Of a DNA stretch of 64,000 bases, positions 16,639 to 26,883 are shown piece after piece. Source of the DNA: Methylococcales bacterium (GTDB lineage: Bacteria; Pseudomonadota; Gammaproteobacteria; Methylococcales; Methylomonadaceae); assembly GCA_026399095.1 (NCBI GenBank), contig JAPLRP010000030.1:1-64000 (forward strand), in the 5' to 3' direction. Numbering within the stretch: position 1 is the stretch's first letter; each line of letters begins with the position of its first letter. A model generated the notes under the pieces. That model saw only the letters and a list, made by a program, of their open reading frames with translations. It searched no databases and was not told where the DNA came from. A program made the position numbers and the translations under genes.

Positions 16639-16743
16639 ATGGATACTATTAGCATTCGTGGTGCCAGAACGCATAACCTGAAAAATATTGATATTGATCT
16701 ACCCAGAGATAAACTGATTGTTATCACCGGGCTTTCTGGTTCC
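16579..16743 (+). repeat. Duplicated uvrA upstream/5' segment (right, intact copy)
   Basis: This is the parental-looking copy of the 165-bp segment found at 3632-3796. Identity is about 95% by hand count and ends inside the UvrA Walker A codons (GGTTCC then GGTAAG here, AGCAAC at the left copy). Confidence 0.9.
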
Positions 16744-19455
16744 GGTAAGTCATCACTGGCTTTTGATACTATTTATGCCGAAGGTCAGCGGCGCTACGTA
16801 GAATCCCTTTCTGCTTATGCGCGTCAGTTTTTAGCCATCATGGAAAAGCCGGATGTTGATCATATAGAAGGACTGTCGCCTGCTATTTCCATTGAGCAAA
16901 AATCGACTTCACATAATCCTCGATCAACCGTTGGTACCATTACCGAAATTTATGATTATTTAAGGCTGTTATATGCACGGGCAGGTACGCCTCGTTGCCC
17001 TGAACATCATGTTTCATTGGAAGCGCAAACGATCAGTCAGATGGTTGATCATATGCTTTCGCAACCACAAGATCAACGCTGGATGTTATTGGCGCCGGTT
17101 GTTAATGAGCGTAAGGGGGAGCATAGTCAGTTGCTGGATGATCTGCGTGCCCAAGGCTTTATCCGTGCCCGTATTGATGGGGTGGTTTATGATTTGGATG
17201 ATGCGCCGGCTTTGGATTTAAAAAAGAAACACACCGTTGAAGTGGTGGTTGATCGTTTTAAAATCCGTAATGATCTTGCTTTACGGTTGGCAGAGTCTTT
17301 TGAAACCGCGCTTCGGATTGCTGATGGAATTGCCATTGCTGCCTGTCTTGAAGATGCAACGGAGTTGGTTTTTTCTGAGCGGTATGCCTGCAAGCAATGT
17401 GGTTATAGTTTAACCGAGCTGGAACCGCGCATTTTTTCTTTTAATAATCCTAAAGGTGCTTGTAGTAGTTGTGATGGTTTAGGTGTCAGGCAGCATTTTG
17501 ATGCTGATCTTATTGTGCATAATCCGGACATTAGTCTTGCCGGGGGGGCTATTCGAGGCTGGGATAGACGCAATGCTTATTATTATCAAATGATTTGTTC
17601 GTTGGCCGAGCATTACGGCTTTGATCTGGAGGTGCCTTTTTCTGAACTCTCTAAAGCCGCTCAAGATATTGTGCTTTATGGCAGTGGAAATACGGCCATT
17701 GAGTTTAAGTTTATGACCGGAACGGGGTCTGTAAAGAAAAAGAAACACCGTTTTGAAGGGATTATTGCCAATATGGAACGGCGCTATCATGAGACCGATT
17801 CACAGATGGTGCGTGATGAGCTGGCGAAATATAGATCGCATCGACCCTGTAATGTATGCGATGGCGCGCGGCTTAATGTGGCGGCCCGAAATGTTTTTAT
17901 TGACGAGTTTCCCATTCATCAATTGACTCATTTGCCTATTCGCAAGTCGTTGGTCTTTTTTGAGACCTTATGTTTGCCGGGGCAGCGTGGTGAAATTTCA
18001 GTAAAAATAATTAAAGAAATCAAGGAGCGACTGGAGTTTTTGGTTAATGTCGGACTGGATTATTTAACGCTGGATCGAAGTGCAGATACACTCTCGGGCG
18101 GTGAAGCGCAGCGTATTCGGCTTGCGAGCCAGATTGGTGCCGGTTTGGTGGGTGTCATGTATGTGTTGGATGAGCCCTCTATTGGCTTGCATCAACGTGA
18201 TAATGATCGCTTACTTAAAACGTTATTTCATCTGCGTGACTTGGGCAATACGGTTATTGTGGTAGAGCATGATGAAGACGCCATACGGGCAGCTCAACAT
18301 ATTGTTGATATTGGTCCCGGTGCCGGTGTTCATGGTGGTCGTATTATTGCCCAAGGTACCTTGGACGATATCCTTAACAGTGAAGAGTCATTAACCGGGC
18401 AATATTTATCGGGTAAAGTGAGTATTGAAATTCCGGCATCTTTAACACCGGTTGATAAAGATAAGTTAATAACGGTTCGTAATGCTTATGGAAACAATTT
18501 AAAGAATGTGGATATTTCTTTTCCTGTTGGTTTGTTGACTTGTGTGACCGGTGTGTCGGGTTCCGGTAAGTCGACGTTGGTTAACGATACCTTATATGCT
18601 TATGCGGCTCGTTTAATTAATCGTGCCGGTATTATTCCTGCACCTTGTGATGGGGTTGAAGGACTGGAGCATTTTGATAAAGTCGTTGATATTGATCAAA
18701 GCCCGATAGGTCGAACACCTCGTTCTAATCCGGCTACTTACACGGGTTTATTTACGCCGATACGTGAACTTTTTTCAGCGACTCATGAGGCTCGTTCGCG
18801 GGGGTATAGTGTCGGACGTTTTAGTTTTAATGTGAAAGGGGGGCGCTGCGAGGCTTGTAAAGGGGATGGTGTTATAAAGGTTGAAATGCACTTTCTGCCG
18901 GATATTTTTGTTCATTGCGACGCTTGTAACGGCAAACGTTATAACCGCGAAACCTTAGAAATACGCTATAAAGGTAAAACCATTAATCAGGTGCTGGATA
19001 TGACGGTAGAAGACGCGGCTGAATTTTTTAGTGCGGTACCAACCTTGGCCAGAAAGTTACATACGCTCACTGAGGTCGGTTTAAGTTATATCACCTTGGG
19101 GCAAAACGCGACGACTCTATCGGGTGGTGAAGCGCAGCGGGTGAAATTGGCTAAAGAGCTTTCTAAACGAGATACGGGTAAGACCTTGTATATTTTGGAT
19201 GAGCCGACGACCGGTTTACATTTTCATGACATAAAACAATTATTGGGTGTTTTACATACTCTGCGAGATCACGGTAATACGGTGATTGTTATCGAGCATA
19301 ATCTGGATGTGATTAAAACAGCAGATTGGCTGATTGATATGGGGCCGGAAGGCGGTGATGGCGGCGGTACTTTGGTTGCCGAAGGTTCTCCTAAAGCCGT
19401 TTCTGAAAATGCAGCTTCGTATACGGGGCACTATTTAAAGCGGTTTTTTGAATAA
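16639..19455 (+). CDS. uvrA: Excinuclease ABC subunit A
   Basis: UvrA is the damage-recognition ATPase of nucleotide excision repair and loads UvrB. The 938-aa protein has two ABC modules: Walker [10 protein letters not shown] near residue 31 and GVSGSGKST near 640, signatures [14 protein letters not shown] and [14 protein letters not shown]. Both zinc modules are present (CKQCGYS with CSSCDG near 255-280; CEACKGDG with CDACNG near 740-765). The ATG at 16639 is used rather than the TTG at 16636 given by the ORF track. A short duplicate of its 5' end lies 13 kb upstream, across the sMMO cluster. Confidence 0.98.
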   Translation: MDTISIRGARTHNLKNIDIDLPRDKLIVITGLSGSGKSSLAFDTIYAEGQRRYVESLSAYARQFLAIMEKPDVDHIEGLSPAISIEQKSTSHNPRSTVGTITEIYDYLRLLYARAGTPRCPEHHVSLEAQTISQMVDHMLSQPQDQRWMLLAPVVNERKGEHSQLLDDLRAQGFIRARIDGVVYDLDDAPALDLKKKHTVEVVVDRFKIRNDLALRLAESFETALRIADGIAIAACLEDATELVFSERYACKQCGYSLTELEPRIFSFNNPKGACSSCDGLGVRQHFDADLIVHNPDISLAGGAIRGWDRRNAYYYQMICSLAEHYGFDLEVPFSELSKAAQDIVLYGSGNTAIEFKFMTGTGSVKKKKHRFEGIIANMERRYHETDSQMVRDELAKYRSHRPCNVCDGARLNVAARNVFIDEFPIHQLTHLPIRKSLVFFETLCLPGQRGEISVKIIKEIKERLEFLVNVGLDYLTLDRSADTLSGGEAQRIRLASQIGAGLVGVMYVLDEPSIGLHQRDNDRLLKTLFHLRDLGNTVIVVEHDEDAIRAAQHIVDIGPGAGVHGGRIIAQGTLDDILNSEESLTGQYLSGKVSIEIPASLTPVDKDKLITVRNAYGNNLKNVDISFPVGLLTCVTGVSGSGKSTLVNDTLYAYAARLINRAGIIPAPCDGVEGLEHFDKVVDIDQSPIGRTPRSNPATYTGLFTPIRELFSATHEARSRGYSVGRFSFNVKGGRCEACKGDGVIKVEMHFLPDIFVHCDACNGKRYNRETLEIRYKGKTINQVLDMTVEDAAEFFSAVPTLARKLHTLTEVGLSYITLGQNATTLSGGEAQRVKLAKELSKRDTGKTLYILDEPTTGLHFHDIKQLLGVLHTLRDHGNTVIVIEHNLDVIKTADWLIDMGPEGGDGGGTLVAEGSPKAVSENAASYTGHYLKRFFE

Positions 19456-19472
19456 GTCTGTATAGATATACG

Positions 19473-19949
19473 CTAGGCACTGGTGTCTAGCGGTTCCAGT
19501 CCTAAAATAAACGACCACTCGATTGCGCTTACAGGCATGATTGAGAGTCGATTGCCGGGTCTTACAACCGCCATATCAACTAATTCGGGTCTTGCTTTTA
19601 ATTCTTTAAGGCTAATGGTTCTGGATAGGGTTTTAACAAATTTAACATCGACCATCATCCAGCGCGGGTTTGCCGGGTCGCTTTTAGGGTCGAAATGACT
19701 ATCATCCGGATCAAAGGCTGTGAAATCAGGATAACCTTCTTTTACGACTTCCATAATCCCGACAATGCCTGGTTCATCGCAGTTTGAATGATAAAAGAAC
19801 ACTTGGTCACCGAGTTTCATGGCGTCCCGCATCATGTTTCTGGCCTGATAATTACGCACACCATCCCAGTGTTCGGTCTGGTTGGGTTTGTTATACAGGT
19901 CGTTTATACCAAACACATCGGGTTCGGATTTCATTAGCCAGTAGTTCAT
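19473..19949 (-). CDS. EVE domain-containing protein
   Basis: The 158-aa protein starts MNYWLMKSEPDVFGINDLY and contains TEHWDGVRNYQARNMMRDAMKLGDQVFFYHSN, the hallmark of the EVE domain (DUF55, related to human THYN1). EVE domains are PUA-like readers that bind modified bases; in bacteria they occur in RNA-modification and anti-phage settings. The gene converges on uvrA with a 17-bp gap. A specific target cannot be told from sequence. The ATG at 19949 begins the conserved N-terminus. Confidence 0.92.
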   Translation of the reverse strand: MNYWLMKSEPDVFGINDLYNKPNQTEHWDGVRNYQARNMMRDAMKLGDQVFFYHSNCDEPGIVGIMEVVKEGYPDFTAFDPDDSHFDPKSDPANPRWMMVDVKFVKTLSRTISLKELKARPELVDMAVVRPGNRLSIMPVSAIEWSFILGLEPLDTSA

Positions 19950-20088
19950 GCTGATTTCACGGGTATTTTTAATAATGGGCTAAGTTTGCCATTAAAACAG
20001 GATTTATGCATCAGAAGTTTGCTGGGAGGCTGAGAATTGGAGCCGCAGAGAGGGGAAGCCTACTGGGGTAAAGTGGCAGGCAAAAAAA

Positions 20089-20205
20089 ATGCGGCTAATT
20101 AGGCCGCATTAAAAGAAGGATATAAAACTCTGAATTCCTAGGAGGAAGTTTGCATCTCAAGAGTTGTTGCTATGTTAACTATAAATTTCAGCAAAAGTAA
20201 TGTGG
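20089..20205 (-). ncRNA. Putative small RNA, right copy
   Basis: The architecture matches the locus at 5.8 kb: on the minus strand a conserved GCGAC box (20209-20233), then CAACTCTTGA, CCTCCT, and a hairpin AATGCGGC-N6-GCCGCATT followed by a run of T (A run at 20082-20089 on plus). It lies between rsmA and the EVE gene and would read toward the latter, but it has its own terminator. The hairpins differ in sequence while keeping pairing, which is compensatory change and favours a structured RNA. Confidence 0.45.
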
Positions 20206-20208
20206 TAT

Positions 20209-20233
20209 ATTGTCGCGCGACAGTTTGTCGCAG
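20209..20233 (-). promoter_or_regulatory. Promoter/operator box of putative sRNA, right
   Basis: Minus strand reads CTGCGACAAACTGTCGCGCG ACAAT: GCGACA-AAC-TGTCGC is an inverted repeat and TGTCGCGCGACA is a perfect palindrome. It is almost identical to 5887-5911 while the rest of the loci has drifted more. It sits directly behind the rsmA stop codon. Confidence 0.45.
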
Positions 20234-20236
20234 GGC

Positions 20237-21028
20237 TTAAGATAACTCTTCTTGTATGAGTAAATTGCTGAGTTTTGCAAAATCAGCAAGCGATAATGCC
20301 TCTGCTCTTAAGGTGGGGTCTATGTTTAAGGCAATAATGGCGTCTTCTTCGATGAGTTTTTTTAATGAATTGCGTAGGGTTTTTCGGCGTTGAGAAAATG
20401 CTTGTACAACGACTCTGTTAAGCATTGTTATGTCATTCACTTCAACAGGTGGTTGTTGATGAGGGACCAGCCTGACAATGGCAGACATTACTTTGGGTGC
20501 AGGGTCAAAGCTTTCGGGTGGCACGTCAAACAATAGTTCTGTAGCGCAGTAATATTGCATCATAACGCTCAGTCGGCCATATTTCTTGCTACCGGGTGCA
20601 GCGCAAATCCGGTCAACGACTTCTTTTTGCAACATAAAATGCATGTCATCAATACATTGCGCATTATCCAGCAAGTGGAACATGAGTGGCGTTGAGATGT
20701 TGTAGGGTAGGTTGCCAATGATGCGCAGTTTTTCGTTATTTTTAACCAACGCTGAAAAATCAAATCGTAAGGCATCAGCGCTGAAGATTTCTAAATTAGC
20801 GTGCTGTTTGAATTTATCTTTCAGTAGTGACACGAGATCTCTATCGAGTTCTACCACGTCAAGACGTAACCCTAGATTTAATAGGGGGTCGGTTAGTGCG
20901 CCCATGCCAGGGCCTATTTCAACCCAATGCTCCCCAGGCTTTGCCTGTAGGCTTGAAAGAATGTTGTAAATAATGTTGTGGTCATGTAAAAAATTCTGAC
21001 CAAAGCGCTTACGTGGAGTATGTGTCAT
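20237..21028 (-). CDS. rsmA: 16S rRNA dimethyladenosine transferase
   Basis: RsmA (KsgA) dimethylates two adjacent adenosines near the 3' end of 16S rRNA late in 30S assembly. The 263-aa protein starts with the family signature KRFGQNFLHD, followed by the SAM-binding VEIGPGMGALTDPLL, DVVELDRDL and the catalytic NLPYNIST motif (residue about 112). The C-terminal RRKTLRNSLKKL helix is also typical. Its ATG is 4 bp after the pdxA stop, as in the common pdxA-ksgA pairing of Gammaproteobacteria. Confidence 0.97.
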   Translation of the reverse strand: MTHTPRKRFGQNFLHDHNIIYNILSSLQAKPGEHWVEIGPGMGALTDPLLNLGLRLDVVELDRDLVSLLKDKFKQHANLEIFSADALRFDFSALVKNNEKLRIIGNLPYNISTPLMFHLLDNAQCIDDMHFMLQKEVVDRICAAPGSKKYGRLSVMMQYYCATELLFDVPPESFDPAPKVMSAIVRLVPHQQPPVEVNDITMLNRVVVQAFSQRRKTLRNSLKKLIEEDAIIALNIDPTLRAEALSLADFAKLSNLLIQEELS

Positions 21029-21032
21029 AGTT

Positions 21033-22025
21033 TCAAGAGTTGTTAGTCGCCATAGTTAAGGCTGTTTGCAAGGCAACCTGAAGGCTGCCAATGTTTGCTT
21101 TGCCTGTGCCGGCAAGATCCAAAGCGGTACCATGGTCAACAGAGGTACGTATAATTGGAAGCCCCAGCGTGATATTAACGGCTTTTCCAAAACCCGAGTA
21201 TTTGAGTACAGGAAGCCCCTGATCATGATACATGGCCAAGACGGCATCTGCTGAATCGAGATATTTTGGGGTAAATAAGCTATCTGCAGGGAGTGGCCCC
21301 AAAAGATTTAAGCCTTGTTGACGCAAGCCTTCGAGGACGGGTTCAATAATATCAATTTCTTCACGACCTAAGTGACCGTTTTCTCCGGCATGTGGGTTAA
21401 GCCCACAAACCAAAATTTTAGGGTAAGTAATATTAAATCGTGTGCGTAAATCATGATCCAATATACGAATAACTGATCTCAGGCGGGTGTGAGTAATCGC
21501 AGCACTTACTTCAATAAGTGGTAGGTGAGTAGTCACCAAGGCAACACGTAAAGTGGGTGTTGCCAGCATCATGACGGGATGTCCGCCTGTAATTTCGGCA
21601 ATATATTCGGTGTGACCGGTAAAGGCGAAGCCGGCATCATTGATAATACCTTTGTCTACCGGACCGGTGACCATCGCATCAAAAATACCCGTCATGCAGC
21701 CTTTTGTTGCCTTGGCCAGTGTTTTTAATACATAGCGACTGTTTAACGGGTTGGTTTGTCCGCATTTAACCGCTACAGCGAGATCAATCGGCAGAACGGT
21801 TAACTTTCCTGCTGTTTGATTTGATGGCGGAAGGGTTGCATCAAATTCTGTAATTTGTAGTGGAAGGCCAAGTTGACGGGCTCGCTGTGATAATAATTCA
21901 GGACTGGCTATTGCAATGATTTGGCAGGATAAATCCTGCTGTGCAAGTTGAATGCAAAGGTCGGGGCCTATGCCCGCTGGTTCACCGGGTGTTAAAGCAA
22001 TACGCTGTATGCTGTTGGGAGCCAT
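21033..22025 (-). CDS. pdxA: 4-hydroxythreonine-4-phosphate dehydrogenase
   Basis: PdxA oxidises 4-phosphohydroxy-L-threonine in pyridoxal phosphate synthesis. The 330-aa length is normal. Recognisable segments are [13 protein letters not shown] at the N-terminus, [14 protein letters not shown] with GHTEYIAE in the middle, and the metal-binding [15 protein letters not shown] and [12 protein letters not shown] towards the C-terminus, followed by [15 protein letters not shown]. It leads the pdxA-rsmA unit. Confidence 0.97.
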   Translation of the reverse strand: MAPNSIQRIALTPGEPAGIGPDLCIQLAQQDLSCQIIAIASPELLSQRARQLGLPLQITEFDATLPPSNQTAGKLTVLPIDLAVAVKCGQTNPLNSRYVLKTLAKATKGCMTGIFDAMVTGPVDKGIINDAGFAFTGHTEYIAEITGGHPVMMLATPTLRVALVTTHLPLIEVSAAITHTRLRSVIRILDHDLRTRFNITYPKILVCGLNPHAGENGHLGREEIDIIEPVLEGLRQQGLNLLGPLPADSLFTPKYLDSADAVLAMYHDQGLPVLKYSGFGKAVNITLGLPIIRTSVDHGTALDLAGTGKANIGSLQVALQTALTMATNNS

Positions 22026-22279
22026 GTGTCATGTAGTCTATAAAAAAATTAAATTTTACAGCAAAATGACACAATGATTTTAAAAACGTTTGTCAGGATA
22101 AATTTTAAGGATAAAAAATGCGATTGATTGTTAGATCATAGATGCGCGGTGGTGTGAGATGCAGATAATAATTTTGTATCCAATTTATAAGGGGATTAAA
22201 AAACTATTAATACTTGATAACAGACCGCTAAGTTAAATAAGGTTACAATAATGGCATTTTTTGAATGGAGGTCTTCCTT

Positions 22280-23206
22280 TTGGCTGAAAAAATTATTCGT
22301 ATCGCGACCCGTCAAAGTCCTTTGGCTTTATGGCAGGCAGAGCACGTCGCAGAATTATTGGTACGCGCATTTCCGGGGCTTAGGACAGAATTGGTTAAAA
22401 TGGTGACGCGAGGTGATAAAATTCTCGATGCGCCTTTAGCCAAAGTTGGCGGTAAAGGATTGTTTGTTAAGGAGTTGGAGCAAGGTATGTTGGAAGGTTT
22501 GGCTGATATTGCTGTGCATTCCATGAAAGATGTGCCGATAGATTTTCCTGAAGGTTTGCATTTGGCAGCTATTTTAGCGCGTGAAGATCCAACCGATGCT
22601 TTTGTATCAAATCGTTATGCTTCATTAAACGATTTACCAGCCAAAGCGAAGATCGGAACCTCAAGTTTACGAAGAGAATGTCAGCTTAAACAAAAATTTC
22701 CGGATGCGGAAGTTCTTCCATTAAGAGGCAATGTGAATACTCGCTTGGCCAAACTGGATGCGGGGGATTATGATGCAATTATTTTGGCCTCGGCGGGTTT
22801 AAAAAGATTGGGTATGGCTGATCGTATTACAGAGTCATTGGATGCAAGCGTCAGTTTGCCGGCAGTGGGGCAGGGAGCCATAGGCATAGAGTGTCGCGTT
22901 GACGATGTTGAAATCAATGAAATGTTAAAGGTTTTGCATGATACCAATACGGGTTTGTGTGTGTCTGCTGAGCGAGCAATGAACACTCGGTTGAATGGTG
23001 GTTGTCAAGTGCCTATTGCAGGATTTGCTATTCTTCAAGGGGAGCAAATATTTATGCGTGGCTTGGTTGGTAATCCAGATGGTAGTGTACTTTATCGGAC
23101 CGAGCATTCAGGTGGTTTGGACCAAGTGGAGGCAATTGGTCAAAAAATTGCGGAAGACTTATTGGTTCAGGGTGCGGATAAAATTCTGCAAGCGTTATTT
23201 CATTGA
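22280..23206 (+). CDS. hemC: Porphobilinogen deaminase (hydroxymethylbilane synthase)
   Basis: HemC polymerises four porphobilinogens into hydroxymethylbilane. Evidence is [18 protein letters not shown] at the N-terminus, [24 protein letters not shown], and the dipyrromethane cofactor site [14 protein letters not shown] near residue 240. The ORF track starts at an ATG at 22265, but the TGGAGG at 22266-22271 covers it and is 8 bp before the TTG at 22280, which gives the usual N-terminus ([12 protein letters not shown]) and 308 aa. First gene of hemCDXY. Confidence 0.96.
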   Translation: MAEKIIRIATRQSPLALWQAEHVAELLVRAFPGLRTELVKMVTRGDKILDAPLAKVGGKGLFVKELEQGMLEGLADIAVHSMKDVPIDFPEGLHLAAILAREDPTDAFVSNRYASLNDLPAKAKIGTSSLRRECQLKQKFPDAEVLPLRGNVNTRLAKLDAGDYDAIILASAGLKRLGMADRITESLDASVSLPAVGQGAIGIECRVDDVEINEMLKVLHDTNTGLCVSAERAMNTRLNGGCQVPIAGFAILQGEQIFMRGLVGNPDGSVLYRTEHSGGLDQVEAIGQKIAEDLLVQGADKILQALFH

Positions 23207-23994
23207 GTAACGGGTTGGGAAAGGCGCATGTTTTAGTCACGCGCCCTTCGCATCAGTCAGAAAATTTAAGCTGTTTAATTGAAGCATTGAATGGAGTCGC
23301 GGTTAGATTTCCAACCTTGGCTATTGCGCCGGTTGATGATTCCAGACAGATTCAAAATACACTGGCACAATTGGAAAAATACCATTGGCTTGTTTTTATC
23401 AGTGCCAATGCAGTTACTATGCACGGATACTATTCAGATAGTGATAAAATAAAAAAATTTAAATCAACGCGAATAGCTGCAATAGGAAAAGCGACAAAGG
23501 ATGCCTTGATAGTCGCTGGCTTGCCTGTTGATTTAGTACCTGAAAGTGCTTATAACAGTGAGGCATTACTGGCCATGCCAGAGATGCAGGATATTAAAGA
23601 ACAACGGTTTTTGATCGTTCGTGGCCAAGGTGGGCTTGAAGTGTTGGCAAATACCTTGCGAAGTAGAGGCGCTAACGTGGATTATTTGGATGTTTATAAA
23701 AGGATCATTCCACCTTTTGATTGCACTCAATTAAGTTTATTGATTAAGCAAAGTAAGCTGGATGTCGTTACTATAACCAGTGGTGAAGCCTTACAGAACT
23801 TATTAATCATGCTGGAAAAAAAATATCATCAGCTATTATTAGAAATACCGCTGGTGGTGGTTAGTGAAAGAATCAGGCAATTAGCTGCCGAGATTGGCTT
23901 TAAAAAAATTGCAGTGACTAATAGTCCTTCAGATAATGCAATTCTTGAGACAGTAATAATGTGTGTAACAGGGGGAATAGAGTGGCAGAGTTGA
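23203..23994 (+). CDS. hemD: Uroporphyrinogen-III synthase
   Basis: HemD closes hydroxymethylbilane to uroporphyrinogen III. The family is poorly conserved; support comes from the N-terminal [27 protein letters not shown] near residue 65, [33 protein letters not shown] and [11 protein letters not shown]. The 263-aa length is normal. The TTG start overlaps the hemC stop by 4 bp, consistent with translational coupling. Confidence 0.93.
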   Translation: MSNGLGKAHVLVTRPSHQSENLSCLIEALNGVAVRFPTLAIAPVDDSRQIQNTLAQLEKYHWLVFISANAVTMHGYYSDSDKIKKFKSTRIAAIGKATKDALIVAGLPVDLVPESAYNSEALLAMPEMQDIKEQRFLIVRGQGGLEVLANTLRSRGANVDYLDVYKRIIPPFDCTQLSLLIKQSKLDVVTITSGEALQNLLIMLEKKYHQLLLEIPLVVVSERIRQLAAEIGFKKIAVTNSPSDNAILETVIMCVTGGIEWQS

Positions 23995-25202
23995 GTGAGC
24001 AACAAGAACAAGAGCTAGGCGAGACTAAGCAAGCGCGCCGGTCGCGTAGCGGATTTTGGTTTGGCATTATTATTCTGACCATTATTTTAGGGCTTGCCGG
24101 TGTCGGTTTTTATCTTTTTACCCAGTTGCGTGATAAACAGGCTGATTTAGGTGGGGAGGTTAAAGGGCAGATGTCAAAGCAGATTGCTGACTACCAATCA
24201 CAACTTGTTGCCATTCAGTCTCAACTAGCGACCCTTGAAGCTAATATTGCCGGAAAAGATACACACTTTACTAAAACACTTGCTGATTTCTCTCAGTTAC
24301 ATAATGAAAAGCTGGATAGTACTCGAAAAGAATTAAATGACTCAATTGTCGGAGTTCAGCGCCAATTAGGCAAAACGCGAGGTGATTGGTTAATCGCTGA
24401 TGCAGAATATTTACTAAGTGTTGCCAATGAGCGATTGTATTTAATCAGTGATGTTAATACGACACGTGAAGCCTTGGAAGCAGCTGATCAACGCTTAAGG
24501 GAAAGTGGTGATGCCGGCACATTTAAAGTTCGCGAAGAGATTGCTCGGGAAATTTCAGATATTAAAAGCGTCATGGTTGCTGATGTTGTTGGTATTTATG
24601 CTTCAATTCAGACATTGCAAGACCGTGTTGATAAGTTAGTGTTATTGTTGCCTTATACAGGCAAGGCATTATCAGCTCCAGAAGTGGAAAAAAAACAGGC
24701 AGGACAATCAGAACAAGATCAAGGTGTGCTTGATTCAGCGATGAGTCAATTGAAGGGTATAGTAACTATCAGGCATACAGAACATGAAGTAGAAGAAATT
24801 TTGACGCCTGAAGAGGCTCAATTTATTCAAGAGCAATTAAGGGTTAAGCTGGAAATGGTTAAGATTGCTCTTGTTCAGCACAATGAAGCACTATTCCAAT
24901 CGAGTCTTGCGGATGCAAAAAAATGGACTGAGTTGCATTTTATGAAAAATCAGGATGTTGCCAATTTTATTGCTGAATTGGAACGGTTTAGTAATATAAA
25001 AATACGTAGCCAGTTTCCTGATATTAGTTCGTCGTTAAAAATGCTTAAGGATATAACAAAGTTAAGGATAGAAGCTGATAAAGCAACGTCGCCAGTAGAG
25101 ACGGTGACACCTGTTGACCCCATAAAGCCAGCTGAAATCGCCACTCCAGTTGAAAAAATTGAATCAATAAAGCCGACTGAAGCAGTGCCTGTAGCGAAAT
25201 GA
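23982..25202 (+). CDS. hemX: HemX, uroporphyrin-III C-methyltransferase-like membrane protein
   Basis: The protein has a short cytoplasmic N-terminus, one membrane segment (FWFGIIILTIILGLAGVGFYLF, about residues 25-45), a coiled coil, and the HemX domain (GDWLIADAEYLLSVANERL near 133, then LQDRVDKLVLLLP). HemX proteins are not methyltransferases by motif; the role in haem synthesis is unproven. The GTG at 23982 preceded by AGGGGGAA is a better start than the ATG at 23961 and gives 406 aa, overlapping hemD by 13 bp. The tail is rich in Pro/Val/Lys low-complexity repeats. Confidence 0.9.
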   Translation: MAELSEQQEQELGETKQARRSRSGFWFGIIILTIILGLAGVGFYLFTQLRDKQADLGGEVKGQMSKQIADYQSQLVAIQSQLATLEANIAGKDTHFTKTLADFSQLHNEKLDSTRKELNDSIVGVQRQLGKTRGDWLIADAEYLLSVANERLYLISDVNTTREALEAADQRLRESGDAGTFKVREEIAREISDIKSVMVADVVGIYASIQTLQDRVDKLVLLLPYTGKALSAPEVEKKQAGQSEQDQGVLDSAMSQLKGIVTIRHTEHEVEEILTPEEAQFIQEQLRVKLEMVKIALVQHNEALFQSSLADAKKWTELHFMKNQDVANFIAELERFSNIKIRSQFPDISSSLKMLKDITKLRIEADKATSPVETVTPVDPIKPAEIATPVEKIESIKPTEAVPVAK

Positions 25203-25212
25203 GAGATTCTTG

Positions 25213-26442
25213 ATGAAAAAATTATTATATTTTCTGGGTCCTCTGTTTGCTACTGTTGCAGTCGCATATTTTGTTAATCAATCGCTGGAACAGTTTGACA
25301 GTCCAGGCTATGTGCTAATTGGTATTGGACATTGGTCGATGGAAACATCGTTGGTCGTTTTTGCAGTTAGCCAAGTCATTGTTTTTTACCTTTTGTATTT
25401 GTTATTTAGGTCGTTGGGTTATTTGTTAAGGCTGCCAGGACAACTTAAAAATCGTGGTAAAAATATAAAATTTAATCGCTCTCAAGAAGCGTTAATTGCT
25501 GGTTTAGTTGATTCTGCTGAAGGTAATTGGGAAAGAGCGGAAAAAGTTTTAATTAAGCATGCTACTCACAGTGGTGCACCGTTAATTCATTATTTAACAG
25601 CGGCAAAAGCAGCTCAATCGCGAGGTGCTTTTGATAAAAGGGATGAGTATTTAAAGCAAGCCACTGATCAAGCACCTGACTCCAGTTTGGTTATTGGGTT
25701 AACTCAAGCAGAGTTGAGTCTTTCAGGTAATCAGTTTGAACAAGCGCTCGAAACACTGACCCGATTGCATTCAATCGATCCAACTCATGCCACCGTTTTA
25801 AAATTATTACATCAAACCTATCAACATATTGGTGATTGGCAAGGTATACGAAAGTTACTTCCTTCATTGCATAGCAACAAAATTTTGATGGAGACTGAGG
25901 TAAAGCTACTAGAAATTCAAACCTTCAGTCAATTGTTAAAGGAGTCTGCAGGAAAGGGTAATCCAGAAGAAATTCAATTATTATGGTCTGAGATTCCAGA
26001 TTATATAAAATCTGTTGCTGGAATCGCGGCGATTTATTTTGCAGCAATGATTAGCGCTGGAATGGGAGTACTGATTGAAAATGACCTAGCTAATACTTTA
26101 ACGGTTGTATGGGATGAAACTTTGGTTATTTTGTTTGGTAGTGTTCAATCTGATAATGCATCTAAACAGCTTGAAACAGCAGAAAAATGGGCTTACGTTC
26201 ATCCTGAAAATGCCGTATTGTTAGGTGTGTTGGGTAAATTGGCAATTAAATGTGGTGACACCTTTAAGGCAGAAAGTTATTTGGCGAAAAGTATTGCTGC
26301 TGAGCCGACTGTTGAGGCTTATCAATTATTGGGCGATTTATTATTTGTACAAGGTGATAAAGACAATGCCATCACGTTTTATAAAAATGGCTTGGAGTTG
26401 GCTTCCAGCGAAATTGTCAGCCAAATAAATACGTTATCGTAA
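25213..26442 (+). CDS. hemY: HemY, tetratricopeptide membrane protein
   Basis: The 409-aa protein has two N-terminal membrane segments (LLYFLGPLFATVAVAYFV and SLVVFAVSQVIVFYLLYLLF), then FNRSQEALIAGLVDSAEGNWERAEK, the start of the HemY_N domain, and TPR-type repeats to the C-terminus (ETAEKWAYVHPENAVLLGVLG). It is the proteobacterial HemY, unrelated to the Bacillus protoporphyrinogen oxidase of the same name, and is thought to scaffold haem synthesis at the inner membrane. ATG at 25213 is used rather than TTG at 25210. It completes hemCDXY, 10 bp after hemX. Confidence 0.93.
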   Translation: MKKLLYFLGPLFATVAVAYFVNQSLEQFDSPGYVLIGIGHWSMETSLVVFAVSQVIVFYLLYLLFRSLGYLLRLPGQLKNRGKNIKFNRSQEALIAGLVDSAEGNWERAEKVLIKHATHSGAPLIHYLTAAKAAQSRGAFDKRDEYLKQATDQAPDSSLVIGLTQAELSLSGNQFEQALETLTRLHSIDPTHATVLKLLHQTYQHIGDWQGIRKLLPSLHSNKILMETEVKLLEIQTFSQLLKESAGKGNPEEIQLLWSEIPDYIKSVAGIAAIYFAAMISAGMGVLIENDLANTLTVVWDETLVILFGSVQSDNASKQLETAEKWAYVHPENAVLLGVLGKLAIKCGDTFKAESYLAKSIAAEPTVEAYQLLGDLLFVQGDKDNAITFYKNGLELASSEIVSQINTLS

Positions 26443-26495
26443 TGACTAATAGATTACGTTAATTACTATTGTTTATTTAAATACAGGTAAAGCTC

Positions 26496-26840
26496 ATGAA
26501 GCATAATAAAATTGCAGTTCTTTTATTAGCACTTTTAACCAGTGCAGTCACTTTTGCTCAAGAGGCATCTGATAATTTTTCCGGAAATTGGAAAACAGAA
26601 CAAGGAAAAAGTGTTGTTATTGCTAAGACAGAGGCTGGTTTTGTAGGTCAAACCGTTGAGAAAAAAATAGTTGTATTGAAAGACATTAATTTTACTGACG
26701 GTAAATGGGTAGCGGTTGTTTATAATCCAATAAAAGATGTAACGGCTGATTGCGAACTCTTTTTAGAAGGCAATAATCTTAAAATTGTTGCCACAAAAGG
26801 ACTATTTTCTAAAACCATTATTTGGACAAAAGAAATATAG
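26496..26840 (+). CDS. Small secreted protein of unknown function
   Basis: The 114-aa product has a clear Sec signal peptide (MKHNKIAVLLLALLTSAVTF, cleavage probably after TFA), then a beta-rich domain starting DNFSGNWKTEQGKSVVI, and ends FSKTIIWTKEI. This resembles the DUF2147-type or lipocalin-like small periplasmic domains with a G-x-W motif, but I cannot assign it. It follows hemY by 53 bp and may be co-transcribed; a GC-rich hairpin follows. Confidence 0.65.
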   Translation: MKHNKIAVLLLALLTSAVTFAQEASDNFSGNWKTEQGKSVVIAKTEAGFVGQTVEKKIVVLKDINFTDGKWVAVVYNPIKDVTADCELFLEGNNLKIVATKGLFSKTIIWTKEI

Positions 26841-26852
26841 TCGTTGTCTAAG

Positions 26853-26874
26853 GTGGGCAGTTGTTTCTGCCCAC
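26853..26874. terminator. Hairpin between convergent genes
   Basis: GTGGGCAG and CTGCCCAC form an 8-bp perfect stem with a 6-nt loop between the small secreted protein gene and the 3' end of ubiD on the other strand. T runs are poor on both sides, so its strength is uncertain. Confidence 0.5.
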
Positions 26875-26883
26875 GGCTATTAT

